64,000 nt of DNA, from contig JAEOUA010000006.1 of the NCBI GenBank assembly GCA_016839555.1, positions 499,982 to 563,981 of the forward strand, given 5' to 3'. This document shows positions 17,532-25,802 of this stretch, piece by piece (position 1 is the stretch's first letter; every line of letters begins with the position of its first letter). A program made the position numbers and the translations under genes. The notes below the pieces were generated by a model. The model was given only the letters and a program-made list of their open reading frames with translations. It did no database searches and had not been told where the DNA came from. This DNA is from Promethearchaeota archaeon (GTDB taxonomy: Archaea; Asgardarchaeota; Lokiarchaeia; Sigyniarchaeales; SOKP01).

Positions 17532-18679
17532 ATAAAGATGCTGTAAAATTTCTTAGGAATTGTATTGAAATTTATAGCCCCTCAGGAAAGGAAGAAAAAT
17601 ATTCCCAATTTCTCGCTAAATTCTTAAATTCCCATAATTTTACAATGAGATTTGATTCTATAGGAAATTTAATCGCCGAGAAAGGTAAAGGTGCCCCAAT
17701 TATATTGCTTTCCTCACATATGGATACTATACCAGGGGAATTGCCAATTAAAGAGAAAAATGGAAAAATATTTGGAAGAGGGGCTGTTGATTGTAAATCA
17801 TCATTGGCCGCAATAGTTTATTCAATTTCTAAATATGATTTCAAACCTTATAATAAAGGCACAATTATTTTTGCGGGAATTGTTCAAGAGGAAAGTAGTC
17901 TTTTAGGTATTAAAGAATTTATTAAATCAAATATAAAACCTGATTTCGCGATTTTTGGAGAACCAACTAAAATTGATCAACTCTGTATTGGGTATAAAGG
18001 CAGATTATGTATTAAGTATTCAGCATCCACTAAAATAGGTCATGTAGCCAGCTCTTGGTTATACATAAATGCTATAGATATTTGTCTTAAAATATGGAAT
18101 ATTATAAAAAAATCATGCAAAATATTAACCGAAAAATATTGTAAGAATAATAAAAATACTAAATATTTTAATCAAATAATTCCAAATTTGACGGTTATTT
18201 CTGGAGGGAATTTAACAAATTGTATTCCTTCAAATGCATTTATACAAGTTGATATTAGATTTCCTCCATCAATCAATTCACAAAAAATATTAGATTTTTT
18301 AGAGAATAAAATTACTAAACTTGTGCAAGATTATCAGAACCCAAAAAAAATTAAAATTATAGTTCAGAAAAGTATATCTAGTCAAGTGGAAGGATTTGAA
18401 ATTAAGGGTAATGATATAATAACAAGTGCTTTAAGATGGGCAATCTTCAACACAATTAATAAAAAACCAAAATTGATAAAAAAAACCGGCACAACTTTTA
18501 TAAATGAGATTGGATCTCATTTTAACATTCCTTCCATCACATATGGGCCAGGAGATCCAAAATTGGAGCATACAGATAAAGAGTATATTGAAATCGAGGA
18601 ATATTTAAATTCGATTGAAATATATAAGAAATTCTTCTTCAAATTTTTTGAACTTTATCAAAAAAAATATCAAAATTGA
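17528..18679 (+). CDS. lysK: [LysW]-lysine/ornithine hydrolase
   Basis: M20-family zinc carboxypeptidase of 383 residues that releases lysine (or ornithine) from LysW. Metal-ligand segments are LLSSHMDTIPGE (His, Asp), GRGAVDCKSSLAAIVY (bridging Asp), IVQEESSLLGI (catalytic Glu followed by Glu) and IFGEPTKID. The C-terminal His ligand lies in GPGDPKLEHTDKEYIEIEE. Length is slightly above typical LysK (about 350). It starts on the last bases of lysZ. It ends just before the convergent SWIM-like gene, 15 bp away. Confidence 0.92.
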   Translation: MNKDAVKFLRNCIEIYSPSGKEEKYSQFLAKFLNSHNFTMRFDSIGNLIAEKGKGAPIILLSSHMDTIPGELPIKEKNGKIFGRGAVDCKSSLAAIVYSISKYDFKPYNKGTIIFAGIVQEESSLLGIKEFIKSNIKPDFAIFGEPTKIDQLCIGYKGRLCIKYSASTKIGHVASSWLYINAIDICLKIWNIIKKSCKILTEKYCKNNKNTKYFNQIIPNLTVISGGNLTNCIPSNAFIQVDIRFPPSINSQKILDFLENKITKLVQDYQNPKKIKIIVQKSISSQVEGFEIKGNDIITSALRWAIFNTINKKPKLIKKTGTTFINEIGSHFNIPSITYGPGDPKLEHTDKEYIEIEEYLNSIEIYKKFFFKFFELYQKKYQN

Positions 18680-18694
18680 GGAATTTTAAAATAA

Positions 18695-21040
18695 TTAATT
18701 TCTAATTAAATTAATCTTTAGATTCAATTTTTCTACTAATTGGTTAAATTTGCGAAATTCCTTCAATGAAATTTTATCCTTATCGCCAAATTTTAATATA
18801 TTATTGATTTTATTTCCATAATATGTTTTTTTAACTTCAGAAATATCATACAAATTACCTATTTTATAAACAGGCATTTTTTTAAATTCTTCCTTGCGAA
18901 TAGTTAAAATCGCATTAGAATATTTAATAAAGGGAGTATTCTTCATTTTTTTTAAATTAAAAATATTGGTGGATCCAATTGATCTTTCCTTTAATAGATT
19001 ATTAATATATATATGAATTTCTTTCATTAGATCTTCCTTAAAATCATCTAAATTGGAGTCTTCTTTAATGATATTCTTAATTATATCAGAATATGGTAAA
19101 TCCATTCCATTTAGATTATTGGAGAGATTTAAAAGAATGATAATTTGGTCTGCTTTGTCTTGGGGATCTTTTTTTATTTCTTCAAAAATATATTCACGTT
19201 CTTCTTTGATATAACTGAATAAAAATTTACGAAATTCTTTTACAAATTTACTATAATTAGGGATAAATTTTTTATTAGGATTAGTAGTAACTAATCTATT
19301 TGCTTTGAAAGGATCAATTTCTCTATTTTTTACTGCTCTAATTAAAGAGATTGGATAATATCCTTCAATAAATTCCATGTTCTGTGCAATACTTTTAATG
19401 GAATCTTTGAATGAACATTTTGTAATAACATTAACGATTTTGATTAAGTTTGCTTCTATTTTTATAGGTGTTTTTATACAATAACATAGATCAAATGGTT
19501 TCAAATCGTGAAATAATGGATTATTTTGATCTGGGATGATAATTTGAGCACTAGACGCATTTATTAGATTCCCTTTGATCGGTTTCTTTGCTAAATCCCA
19601 TTCTATTATCATAACATTTTCATTTGAATATTCTTGTTCAATATCATAAGAATAATCTATATCTTGTCTCAATAAGGGAATCCCATCATTTATATTAATT
19701 TGGTAATCCTCATCCCCCCAAAATTGATTTTTATAATAAAAAATATCGGGAAATTGTGTTAAATCATCAAGAAAAAGATCACGGATTATGAAATAATTTA
19801 TACCTAAATCAGATGACTTTATAGCAGAAGTTTTATCACCAAAAAATCCTAATTTTTTAATAATATATAAATATGTTTCATTTTGTAAATTTTCCTTATC
19901 ATGATCTACTACGTAAACATTTCTTTTTTTTCTAAAACCAACTTTTGTTCTTATAACATCATATTTTTCCATTAACAGCTTAAGAAATGAGAATTTTTTT
20001 AAATAGACTTTTTTCTCCAATTCTTTAATTTCATTTTTATATGTTTCATAAATTTCTTTATAGTCTTCTTCAGGAATTTCTATAACATCAAATTGACTTT
20101 TCATTAATTTTAATTTATCTAATACACAAAAATCTTCAATTTCTTCAACAAAATGTTCTATTAAATCTTTTTTTAGTTCGTTTAATTTACTTTGAGAGAA
20201 AATTTTGTTGAATTCCTCATTTATTTTAATTAAGGTTTCATGATTTTTTTTTACAAAATAAATTGAAAAATATCTTTGATTTAAATTACTACTTTCAACC
20301 ATTTTTTTAAATTTTGTAAGAAATTTAGATAAAAAAGTCAGATCCTTATGCTTAGTTATTTCATTTAAATAATGAATAACCCTTAAAAGATTATAAAAGG
20401 AATATTGATGTACAGAATTTATTAATTTTTTAAACCCAGATTCTATTAACTCTTCATATTTTTCTAAATACTTACCTAAATCATTCTGATAACCATTTTT
20501 TAGGAATTCAAACAATTCGATTAATAAATCATTCTTTATAGCTATTTCTAGATATTTCTTTATGGTTGGTTCGCAATTAAATTCACTTATTATTGCTTTG
20601 TTTAAATAATTCAATCCTTCAATAATATTATTTTTCTCTTGAAAACACTTATTAGCAATAATTTGAAAATTCCTTCTTTTTTTCTCGGAACCAAAATCCT
20701 CAGAAGTCAAATTATATTGATTTAGGTTTTTTATTATTTCCAAAGATTTTTCTTTTTTTAGGATTAAAAATAATTTTAATAGATGTTTACATATTTTTTT
20801 TTCTATACTTGAATATATGAGAAATGATGGACAATCGTGGAAAATTTCTTTTTTTTCTTCATCCACAATAATATGAAATTCTCTCTCATTGTCGAAAAAA
20901 AGCGCTCGAACAAAAAGGGGATCATTCTGAATAGAAATTATTTTTATATTATTATTTGGGAAATCTTTTGCCTTTTTAAATAAAGGCTCCCCCACTCTTT
21001 TAATTATATTTGCTTTAAGTTCTGTTTTTAATTCAGACAA
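18695..21040 (-). CDS. Large helical protein with SWIM-like zinc motif, third gene of MoxR-VWA module
   Basis: Protein of 781 residues, not assignable overall. Near the N-terminus a small beta-rich part ends in H68-x-C70 ... C84-x-H86 (HDCPSFLIYSSIEKKICKHL). This is the SWIM zinc-finger layout (CxCx(n)CxH) with the first Cys replaced by His, and the hydrophobic pattern around it fits a SWIM finger. The remainder is long alpha-helical sequence with a beta-containing middle (about 400-560). SWIM proteins are known neighbours of MoxR and VWA genes in bacteria. Here it follows the VWA gene by 19 bp on the same strand, which supports the assignment. Its function is unknown; SWIM fingers bind DNA or protein. 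Confidence 0.6.
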   Translation of the reverse strand: MSELKTELKANIIKRVGEPLFKKAKDFPNNNIKIISIQNDPLFVRALFFDNEREFHIIVDEEKKEIFHDCPSFLIYSSIEKKICKHLLKLFLILKKEKSLEIIKNLNQYNLTSEDFGSEKKRRNFQIIANKCFQEKNNIIEGLNYLNKAIISEFNCEPTIKKYLEIAIKNDLLIELFEFLKNGYQNDLGKYLEKYEELIESGFKKLINSVHQYSFYNLLRVIHYLNEITKHKDLTFLSKFLTKFKKMVESSNLNQRYFSIYFVKKNHETLIKINEEFNKIFSQSKLNELKKDLIEHFVEEIEDFCVLDKLKLMKSQFDVIEIPEEDYKEIYETYKNEIKELEKKVYLKKFSFLKLLMEKYDVIRTKVGFRKKRNVYVVDHDKENLQNETYLYIIKKLGFFGDKTSAIKSSDLGINYFIIRDLFLDDLTQFPDIFYYKNQFWGDEDYQININDGIPLLRQDIDYSYDIEQEYSNENVMIIEWDLAKKPIKGNLINASSAQIIIPDQNNPLFHDLKPFDLCYCIKTPIKIEANLIKIVNVITKCSFKDSIKSIAQNMEFIEGYYPISLIRAVKNREIDPFKANRLVTTNPNKKFIPNYSKFVKEFRKFLFSYIKEEREYIFEEIKKDPQDKADQIIILLNLSNNLNGMDLPYSDIIKNIIKEDSNLDDFKEDLMKEIHIYINNLLKERSIGSTNIFNLKKMKNTPFIKYSNAILTIRKEEFKKMPVYKIGNLYDISEVKKTYYGNKINNILKFGDKDKISLKEFRKFNQLVEKLNLKINLIRN

Positions 21041-21059
21041 TTTTTAATTTTAAATGATT

Positions 21060-23510
21060 TTAAAACTTTTCTCTCAATATATCACTAATAATTTGTGGGA
21101 ATTCATCCCATTTTTTTATTGTGAGAAGCTGTCCGCCTGCAATTTTTACCATCTTTTTAGCATCTTCTAAATTAAAGGAGCTCTCTGGACAAACTAAGAT
21201 AAAATCTACTCCAATAGACCGAAATATTCTTAGCTCATTCATAGCATTTTCAAGATCATAAATTTCGGCATCGGTAAATAAAATATTTAATTTTTCCCGA
21301 GAACCAGACTTTTCTTTAAACTGTCTTCTTGACCATTCTAACGCTTTCTGTAGCTTTGTTCCACCTTTTGCGGTAATTGTTAATAATTCTTCAGCTATCT
21401 CTTCCAAATCTGCCTTTTTATCCATCTCTTTTAATATATGTGTATCTGATTCAAAAAAACAAACTGCTAATTCGTCTTTTTTTAGGGAGTATACAAGCAT
21501 AGTTGTGCAGATTGCCATATAAGCTAGCTTTTCTCCCGTCATACTTCCCGAGATATCCAACTCAATACATGCACTTCTTAATCCTTTAGCGGTCTCATAA
21601 ACATAAAAGTCATCATAATCAATGTGCGACAATTCCTTTCCTTTTTCAAGAATATTATAAATTGTTTCCTCAAGATCAATATTCTCAATGTCATCTCCAA
21701 TTATATAAGGTCTAACCACATTAATTGGTATAGGCCCTGTGGTAGCCGTTCCTAGCCTAGCTCGAGAATAATAAATTCCAAGTTCAATGAGCATCTTTTT
21801 TGCTAACTCTTTAACCTTTTGTTTTGCGCCTTGAGGAATATTTTTTCTATGAATAAACCATTGCTTTAACATATTTTCTCCACTTCCCGCAGAAAGACAT
21901 GATATAACTTTATTAACTCCTTCCTCTCCAGCCATCTCTTGAGCACCCCTCAGCGCCTGTTCAAGATTGAAATGCCCTAAAGCGCCCAATGCTTCTCTAT
22001 TATCCGATGCTAATCCCGAATTAAGAAGTTCCCTTAGTCGATCATTGTTTAATTCGTTTTTTAACCGATTGATTAAATTTTGCAATCTTTCAAAATCTCC
22101 TTGATTCTTCTCTACTAATTTTTTCAATAACTGATAATTTGGTTCGATTAATTCGAATATTTCATCTTCATGCATTCCCAGAGCTTTTCCTTGTTCCTTA
22201 ATAATGTCTGGATTTGGTTTTAAGCCGATTTTTCGGAGGAATTCAACCGCATCTCTTAATTCAGAAGGATTTTTAGCTGATTCTAAGGTTTTTTTTAAGA
22301 TATCAGGCAAGGCTTGTGAAATTTTTTGACTGCAGTGATTGTTCTGGCAAGAATTTTTTAGTTGCTCTAATTGATGTGAGAGTGATTTAAAACCCTCTAC
22401 TTGTCGTTTTTGATTTAATATGTCTTCTACCGCATTTTCTAGGGCTTTTTTGAAAAGGCTATTCCATGCCTTATTTGCCATAGCGTTTTTAGTTAAAGTT
22501 TCTAACGACAAATTCATTTGGGATTGATCTTTCATTTTATTAAATTTGTTTAGCAGATCCTTTCTTAAATTAGTCCCATAATATTGATCTAGTGCGTTCG
22601 CTAAATTAAAATTTCGTTCGAAAGAAGAACTGTTAATGGAATTATTTAAAACTTGTTCTTTATTAAAGTTAGGTGTTTCTCCTAAATTTTTTGCTGCATT
22701 AAACAATTGTTCAAGATTTTTAATTTGATTTTGAAGATTTCTTTTCATTGCTTGAAATTGTTCATGATTAATTGCATCAGTGTTTTTTAAGAATTTCATA
22801 GATTGGATTAAATCTTCAAAATTACCTTTTTGCATTAAATCATTTAATTCTTTGGAAATATCTTCGTTATTCAATGCTTTACTAGCTAATTTTTCCCAAA
22901 TTCTTTTAGAATTTTCTTCAACTAAATCGTTTAAATTCAGGTTAGAGGCCGCTTTTAAATCTTTAGGATCGAGTGAGTTTATTTTATCCATAAATCGTTT
23001 TTTAGCTTCTTCTATTAGCTCTTCGAATGAAGATATTTCTTCTTTATATAATTCTGAATCGTCATTGAAAAACTCTAAAGCCGATTTATAAGGTTCTTGA
23101 TTCCTTTTTTTATTTAATTCTTCAATAAATTGCTCTAACTCTTGAATTTTTTCATTATCTACGGACATTTCAATTTCTTCAATTACATCCTGAATTTCAT
23201 CTAACTCAGATTGTTCTTGTGGAGTTAGAAAATCATCTTCATTCTCATATTCTGCTTTTTCATCCCCAAAAAATTCAGAGACGATATCTTTTTTATAATT
23301 TGGAAATAAGATTTGAAATGCAACATCCTTTGCTAATTCTTGGTTATCAGGAAATGAGGTCACTTTACTAATTTCAATGAAATCATTTGGATTAACTGAG
23401 CCATTACGATAATAGCGAGATAGAATTAACCGAGGAATCGAAAGAACTTGTCTAGAAGAGGGCATTTGAACTATATCAGGATGTCTCCTCATTCGATTTA
23501 TAAACTCCAC
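21060..23510 (-). CDS. VWA-domain protein partnered with MoxR ATPase
   Basis: Protein of 816 residues. A long helical N-terminal region (1-600), very acidic around 75-125, precedes a C-terminal von Willebrand A domain. The MIDAS site is complete: D652, S654 and S656 in LDISGSMTG, a Thr in AKGGTKLQKAL (about 718) and Asp in ILFTDAEIYD (about 747). VWA proteins of this type act with MoxR AAA+ ATPases in metal insertion or complex assembly, in the cytoplasm since no signal peptide is present. It starts at a GTG 43 bp after the moxR stop. The module order moxR, VWA, SWIM-like suggests one transcription unit. Confidence 0.9.
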   Translation of the reverse strand: MEFINRMRRHPDIVQMPSSRQVLSIPRLILSRYYRNGSVNPNDFIEISKVTSFPDNQELAKDVAFQILFPNYKKDIVSEFFGDEKAEYENEDDFLTPQEQSELDEIQDVIEEIEMSVDNEKIQELEQFIEELNKKRNQEPYKSALEFFNDDSELYKEEISSFEELIEEAKKRFMDKINSLDPKDLKAASNLNLNDLVEENSKRIWEKLASKALNNEDISKELNDLMQKGNFEDLIQSMKFLKNTDAINHEQFQAMKRNLQNQIKNLEQLFNAAKNLGETPNFNKEQVLNNSINSSSFERNFNLANALDQYYGTNLRKDLLNKFNKMKDQSQMNLSLETLTKNAMANKAWNSLFKKALENAVEDILNQKRQVEGFKSLSHQLEQLKNSCQNNHCSQKISQALPDILKKTLESAKNPSELRDAVEFLRKIGLKPNPDIIKEQGKALGMHEDEIFELIEPNYQLLKKLVEKNQGDFERLQNLINRLKNELNNDRLRELLNSGLASDNREALGALGHFNLEQALRGAQEMAGEEGVNKVISCLSAGSGENMLKQWFIHRKNIPQGAKQKVKELAKKMLIELGIYYSRARLGTATTGPIPINVVRPYIIGDDIENIDLEETIYNILEKGKELSHIDYDDFYVYETAKGLRSACIELDISGSMTGEKLAYMAICTTMLVYSLKKDELAVCFFESDTHILKEMDKKADLEEIAEELLTITAKGGTKLQKALEWSRRQFKEKSGSREKLNILFTDAEIYDLENAMNELRIFRSIGVDFILVCPESSFNLEDAKKMVKIAGGQLLTIKKWDEFPQIISDILREKF

Positions 23511-23553
23511 AGCGAACTCGCATGGGTTCTCGGGGAAAACTGCGATTAGAAAG

Positions 23554-24492
23554 TCACCCTCCTAAAGTTTTATTTATAATTCCTTCGATAATGTTTTCTA
23601 CTTTCACTCCTGGTTTCGGTTTAATACTGCCTAAAAGAACATGCTTAGAAATATCAGCTAAATAATTATATATGGAATCTTCATCTTTTAAAATCCCCTT
23701 TTCTTCAAGATATCGTCTCCGTCCCAATAATTTTGCGATAGCAATTCCTGCACGGATTGAAGCGGGAACTTCAATATCTATCTTATTCTTCCTAGTTTCA
23801 TCAATAATAGAATAAATTATTTCCAATTCTGATTCTTCAACCATAAATTGCTCGGGAAGATTTATTCTAATTATATCTAATTCGGTCGCTTTTTCAGGAT
23901 ATGTTAGTTTTATCCAGACTTTTATTCTATCTTTTAATGCTTCTGATAATCTATGGGTTCCCGATAATTCTTCAGGATTCATTGCGCAAATAAAAAAAAA
24001 GTCTTTATCCGCTTTAATTCGGCCAAGATGAGGTATACCTATCGAAGCTTCTTCTAATGGTTCTAATAAAGTGTTTTGAGAATATTCGGTAGCACGATTT
24101 ATTTCATTAGCTAAAAAGGTTCCTCCCTCAAGCATGGCACTTAATAAAGGTCCTGGGTTAAATGCCTCTAAAGTAAAGCCTTGCTTCAACGTAATTGCAG
24201 GGTCGAAACTTCCCACAAAGTGCGAGGGCTTAATGGACTCATCCATCGTTAACCAGTAAAAGCTTCTCCTCTTATTTTCTTTTGCTCTTAAGCTGGCAAA
24301 ATAGCGGCAAAGAATAGTTTTTCCAACACCAGGAGGTCCCACTAACGCAGGAAATAATCCTGTCGCTTCAGCATCTCTTAATAATTCAAGAGCTTTGCCA
24401 TACTGCCCTGATAAGACGATATCAATCTTTTCTTGAGCTATATCTTTTATTAAATTCTTCGTAAAAAGCTGTTCAAATCTATCTTTATCCAT
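23554..24492 (-). CDS. MoxR-family AAA+ ATPase
   Basis: AAA+ protein of 312 residues. Walker A is GPPGVGKT at 52-59, Walker B-like is GGTFLANEINRA (the MoxR form with Asn before Glu), sensor/arginine-finger segments are FICAMNPEELSGTHRLSEAL and KDRIKVWIKL, and a C-terminal helical lid follows. MoxR proteins remodel partner proteins together with VWA cofactors, which matches the next gene. It is divergent from the methyltransferase gene across 96 bp of almost pure A/T containing repeated TTAATTAA units, presumably holding both promoters. The target of the module is not evident. Confidence 0.93.
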   Translation of the reverse strand: MDKDRFEQLFTKNLIKDIAQEKIDIVLSGQYGKALELLRDAEATGLFPALVGPPGVGKTILCRYFASLRAKENKRRSFYWLTMDESIKPSHFVGSFDPAITLKQGFTLEAFNPGPLLSAMLEGGTFLANEINRATEYSQNTLLEPLEEASIGIPHLGRIKADKDFFFICAMNPEELSGTHRLSEALKDRIKVWIKLTYPEKATELDIIRINLPEQFMVEESELEIIYSIIDETRKNKIDIEVPASIRAGIAIAKLLGRRRYLEEKGILKDEDSIYNYLADISKHVLLGSIKPKPGVKVENIIEGIINKTLGG

Positions 24493-24588
24493 ATTTAAAA
24501 ACTTAATTTTTTATATTAATACGATACTTCACTAGGTATTAATTAATTAAATAAATTAATTAATTTTCTCTATTATATTAAATAAAAA

Positions 24589-25431
24589 ATGATTCAACCT
24601 TATTTTGAAGATAATAACTTCATTTTATTTCATGGAAATTCAATCGAACTCTTAAATCAATGGCAAAACGAAAAATTTGATTTAATTTTTGCTGATCCCC
24701 CCTATTTCCTTTCGAATGATGGGATTACTTGCTCCTCTGGAAAAATGGTTTCGGTGAACAAGGGAGAATGGGATAGATCTCAAGGTTTTGAACAAGATAT
24801 ATCATTTAGTGAGCAATGGCTTAGAGCATGTAGAAAAGTTTTAAAAAAAAATGGAACGATATGGATTTCAGGTACTTTACATATAATTTATAAAATAGGA
24901 TATTTATTAGAAAAACTTGATTATGATATTATTAATGATATAGTCTGGTTCAAACCCAATGCCCCACCTAATCTTTCTTGTAGATACTTTACTCATAGCC
25001 ATGAAATTATCTTGTGGGCGCGAAAATCAGAAGATTCAGATCATTCGTTTAATTATGATGCAATGAAATATTGGAATAATTCAAAGGATAGATTAAAAAA
25101 CCCAGATAAACAGATGAGAAGCGTATGGTCCATTCCTCTTCTCTCAAAATCTGAAAAAAAATATGGAAAACATCCTACTCAGAAACCTATAGAACTTTTA
25201 AACAGAATTATAACGGCTTCATCAAATGAAGGTGATATCGTATTGGATCCATTTATTGGTTCGGGAACAACCGGAATTGTATGTAGTGTGTTGAATCGTA
25301 AATTTATTGGAATTGATATTAATAAGGATTATCTTGATTTGACTATAAAAAGATATAATGATAATACAAAAAAGAGCTTATTTTATTTTCCTGAAAAGGA
25401 TGAAGATAACAAGATTACAAAATATTTTTAA
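24589..25431 (+). CDS. DpnA-type adenine-N6 DNA methyltransferase
   Basis: Protein of 280 residues. Motif IV DPPYFLSNDG (36-45) precedes motif I DPFIGSGTTG near the C-terminus, the beta-class order. The segments SSGKMVSVNKGEWD, APNLSCRYFTHSHEIILWAR and GKHPTQKPIELLNRII closely resemble my recollection of DpnA (M2.DpnII), which methylates adenine in GATC and also acts on single-stranded DNA. GATC specificity is therefore the best guess. No restriction endonuclease gene is next to it, so it looks like a solitary methyltransferase. It sits between moxR (divergent) and tRNA-Ala, with about 200 bp of A/T-rich DNA after it. Confidence 0.9.
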   Translation: MIQPYFEDNNFILFHGNSIELLNQWQNEKFDLIFADPPYFLSNDGITCSSGKMVSVNKGEWDRSQGFEQDISFSEQWLRACRKVLKKNGTIWISGTLHIIYKIGYLLEKLDYDIINDIVWFKPNAPPNLSCRYFTHSHEIILWARKSEDSDHSFNYDAMKYWNNSKDRLKNPDKQMRSVWSIPLLSKSEKKYGKHPTQKPIELLNRIITASSNEGDIVLDPFIGSGTTGIVCSVLNRKFIGIDINKDYLDLTIKRYNDNTKKSLFYFPEKDEDNKITKYF

Positions 25432-25600
25432 TTAGTAAAAACATATATTCCCCTTAAATGCCAATCCTATTAAATTATATATTAAAAAAATAGAAAATTA
25501 AGAATTTAATAGTTATTTACATTAAAATTTTTGAATTTATCGTAATAAAGCATTTATTACTTTTTTAGATAAAAGAATAAATTATTTTTAGTTAAATAGA

Positions 25601-25616
25601 TTAAATATTATATATC
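25601..25616 (+). promoter_or_regulatory. TATA box of the tRNA-Ala gene
   Basis: The run TTAAATATTATATATC ends 14 bp before the first base of the tRNA, placing its centre about 22-28 bp upstream. This is the spacing expected between an archaeal TATA box and the transcription start. Confidence 0.5.
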
Positions 25617-25630
25617 TTGTATCTCAAAAC

Positions 25631-25732
25631 GGGCCTGTAGATCAGCGGAAGATCTTTTCTTTGCGTATGGCAATTTAATCTTAAGCTTGATTCGCATTCG
25701 AGAGGTCACGGGTTCAATTCCCGTCAGGTCCA
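25631..25732 (+). tRNA. tRNA-Ala (anticodon UGC), intron in the anticodon loop
   Basis: The acceptor stem GGGCCTG/CAGGTCC carries a G3-U70 wobble pair, the alanine identity signal, with A73. The D-stem is GATC/GATC. The anticodon loop starts TTTGCG (25660-25665) with TGC at 25662-25664. The T-arm is ACGGG-TTCAATT-CCCGT. Between the anticodon and the 3' half lies about 33 extra bases (about 25666-25698). TGCG and CGCA can form the central 4-bp helix of a bulge-helix-bulge splice motif. The anticodon stem is best drawn as TTTTC/GAGAG, which leaves no base 26 and a very short variable loop, so exact exon ends are uncertain. CCA is not encoded. Confidence 0.85.
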
Positions 25733-25802
25733 CTAAATTAAAAAAAAAGAAATAAAAATTCATATAGCCTAAAAATTTCAAAAAAACGCAAAAAGATATA
25801 AT

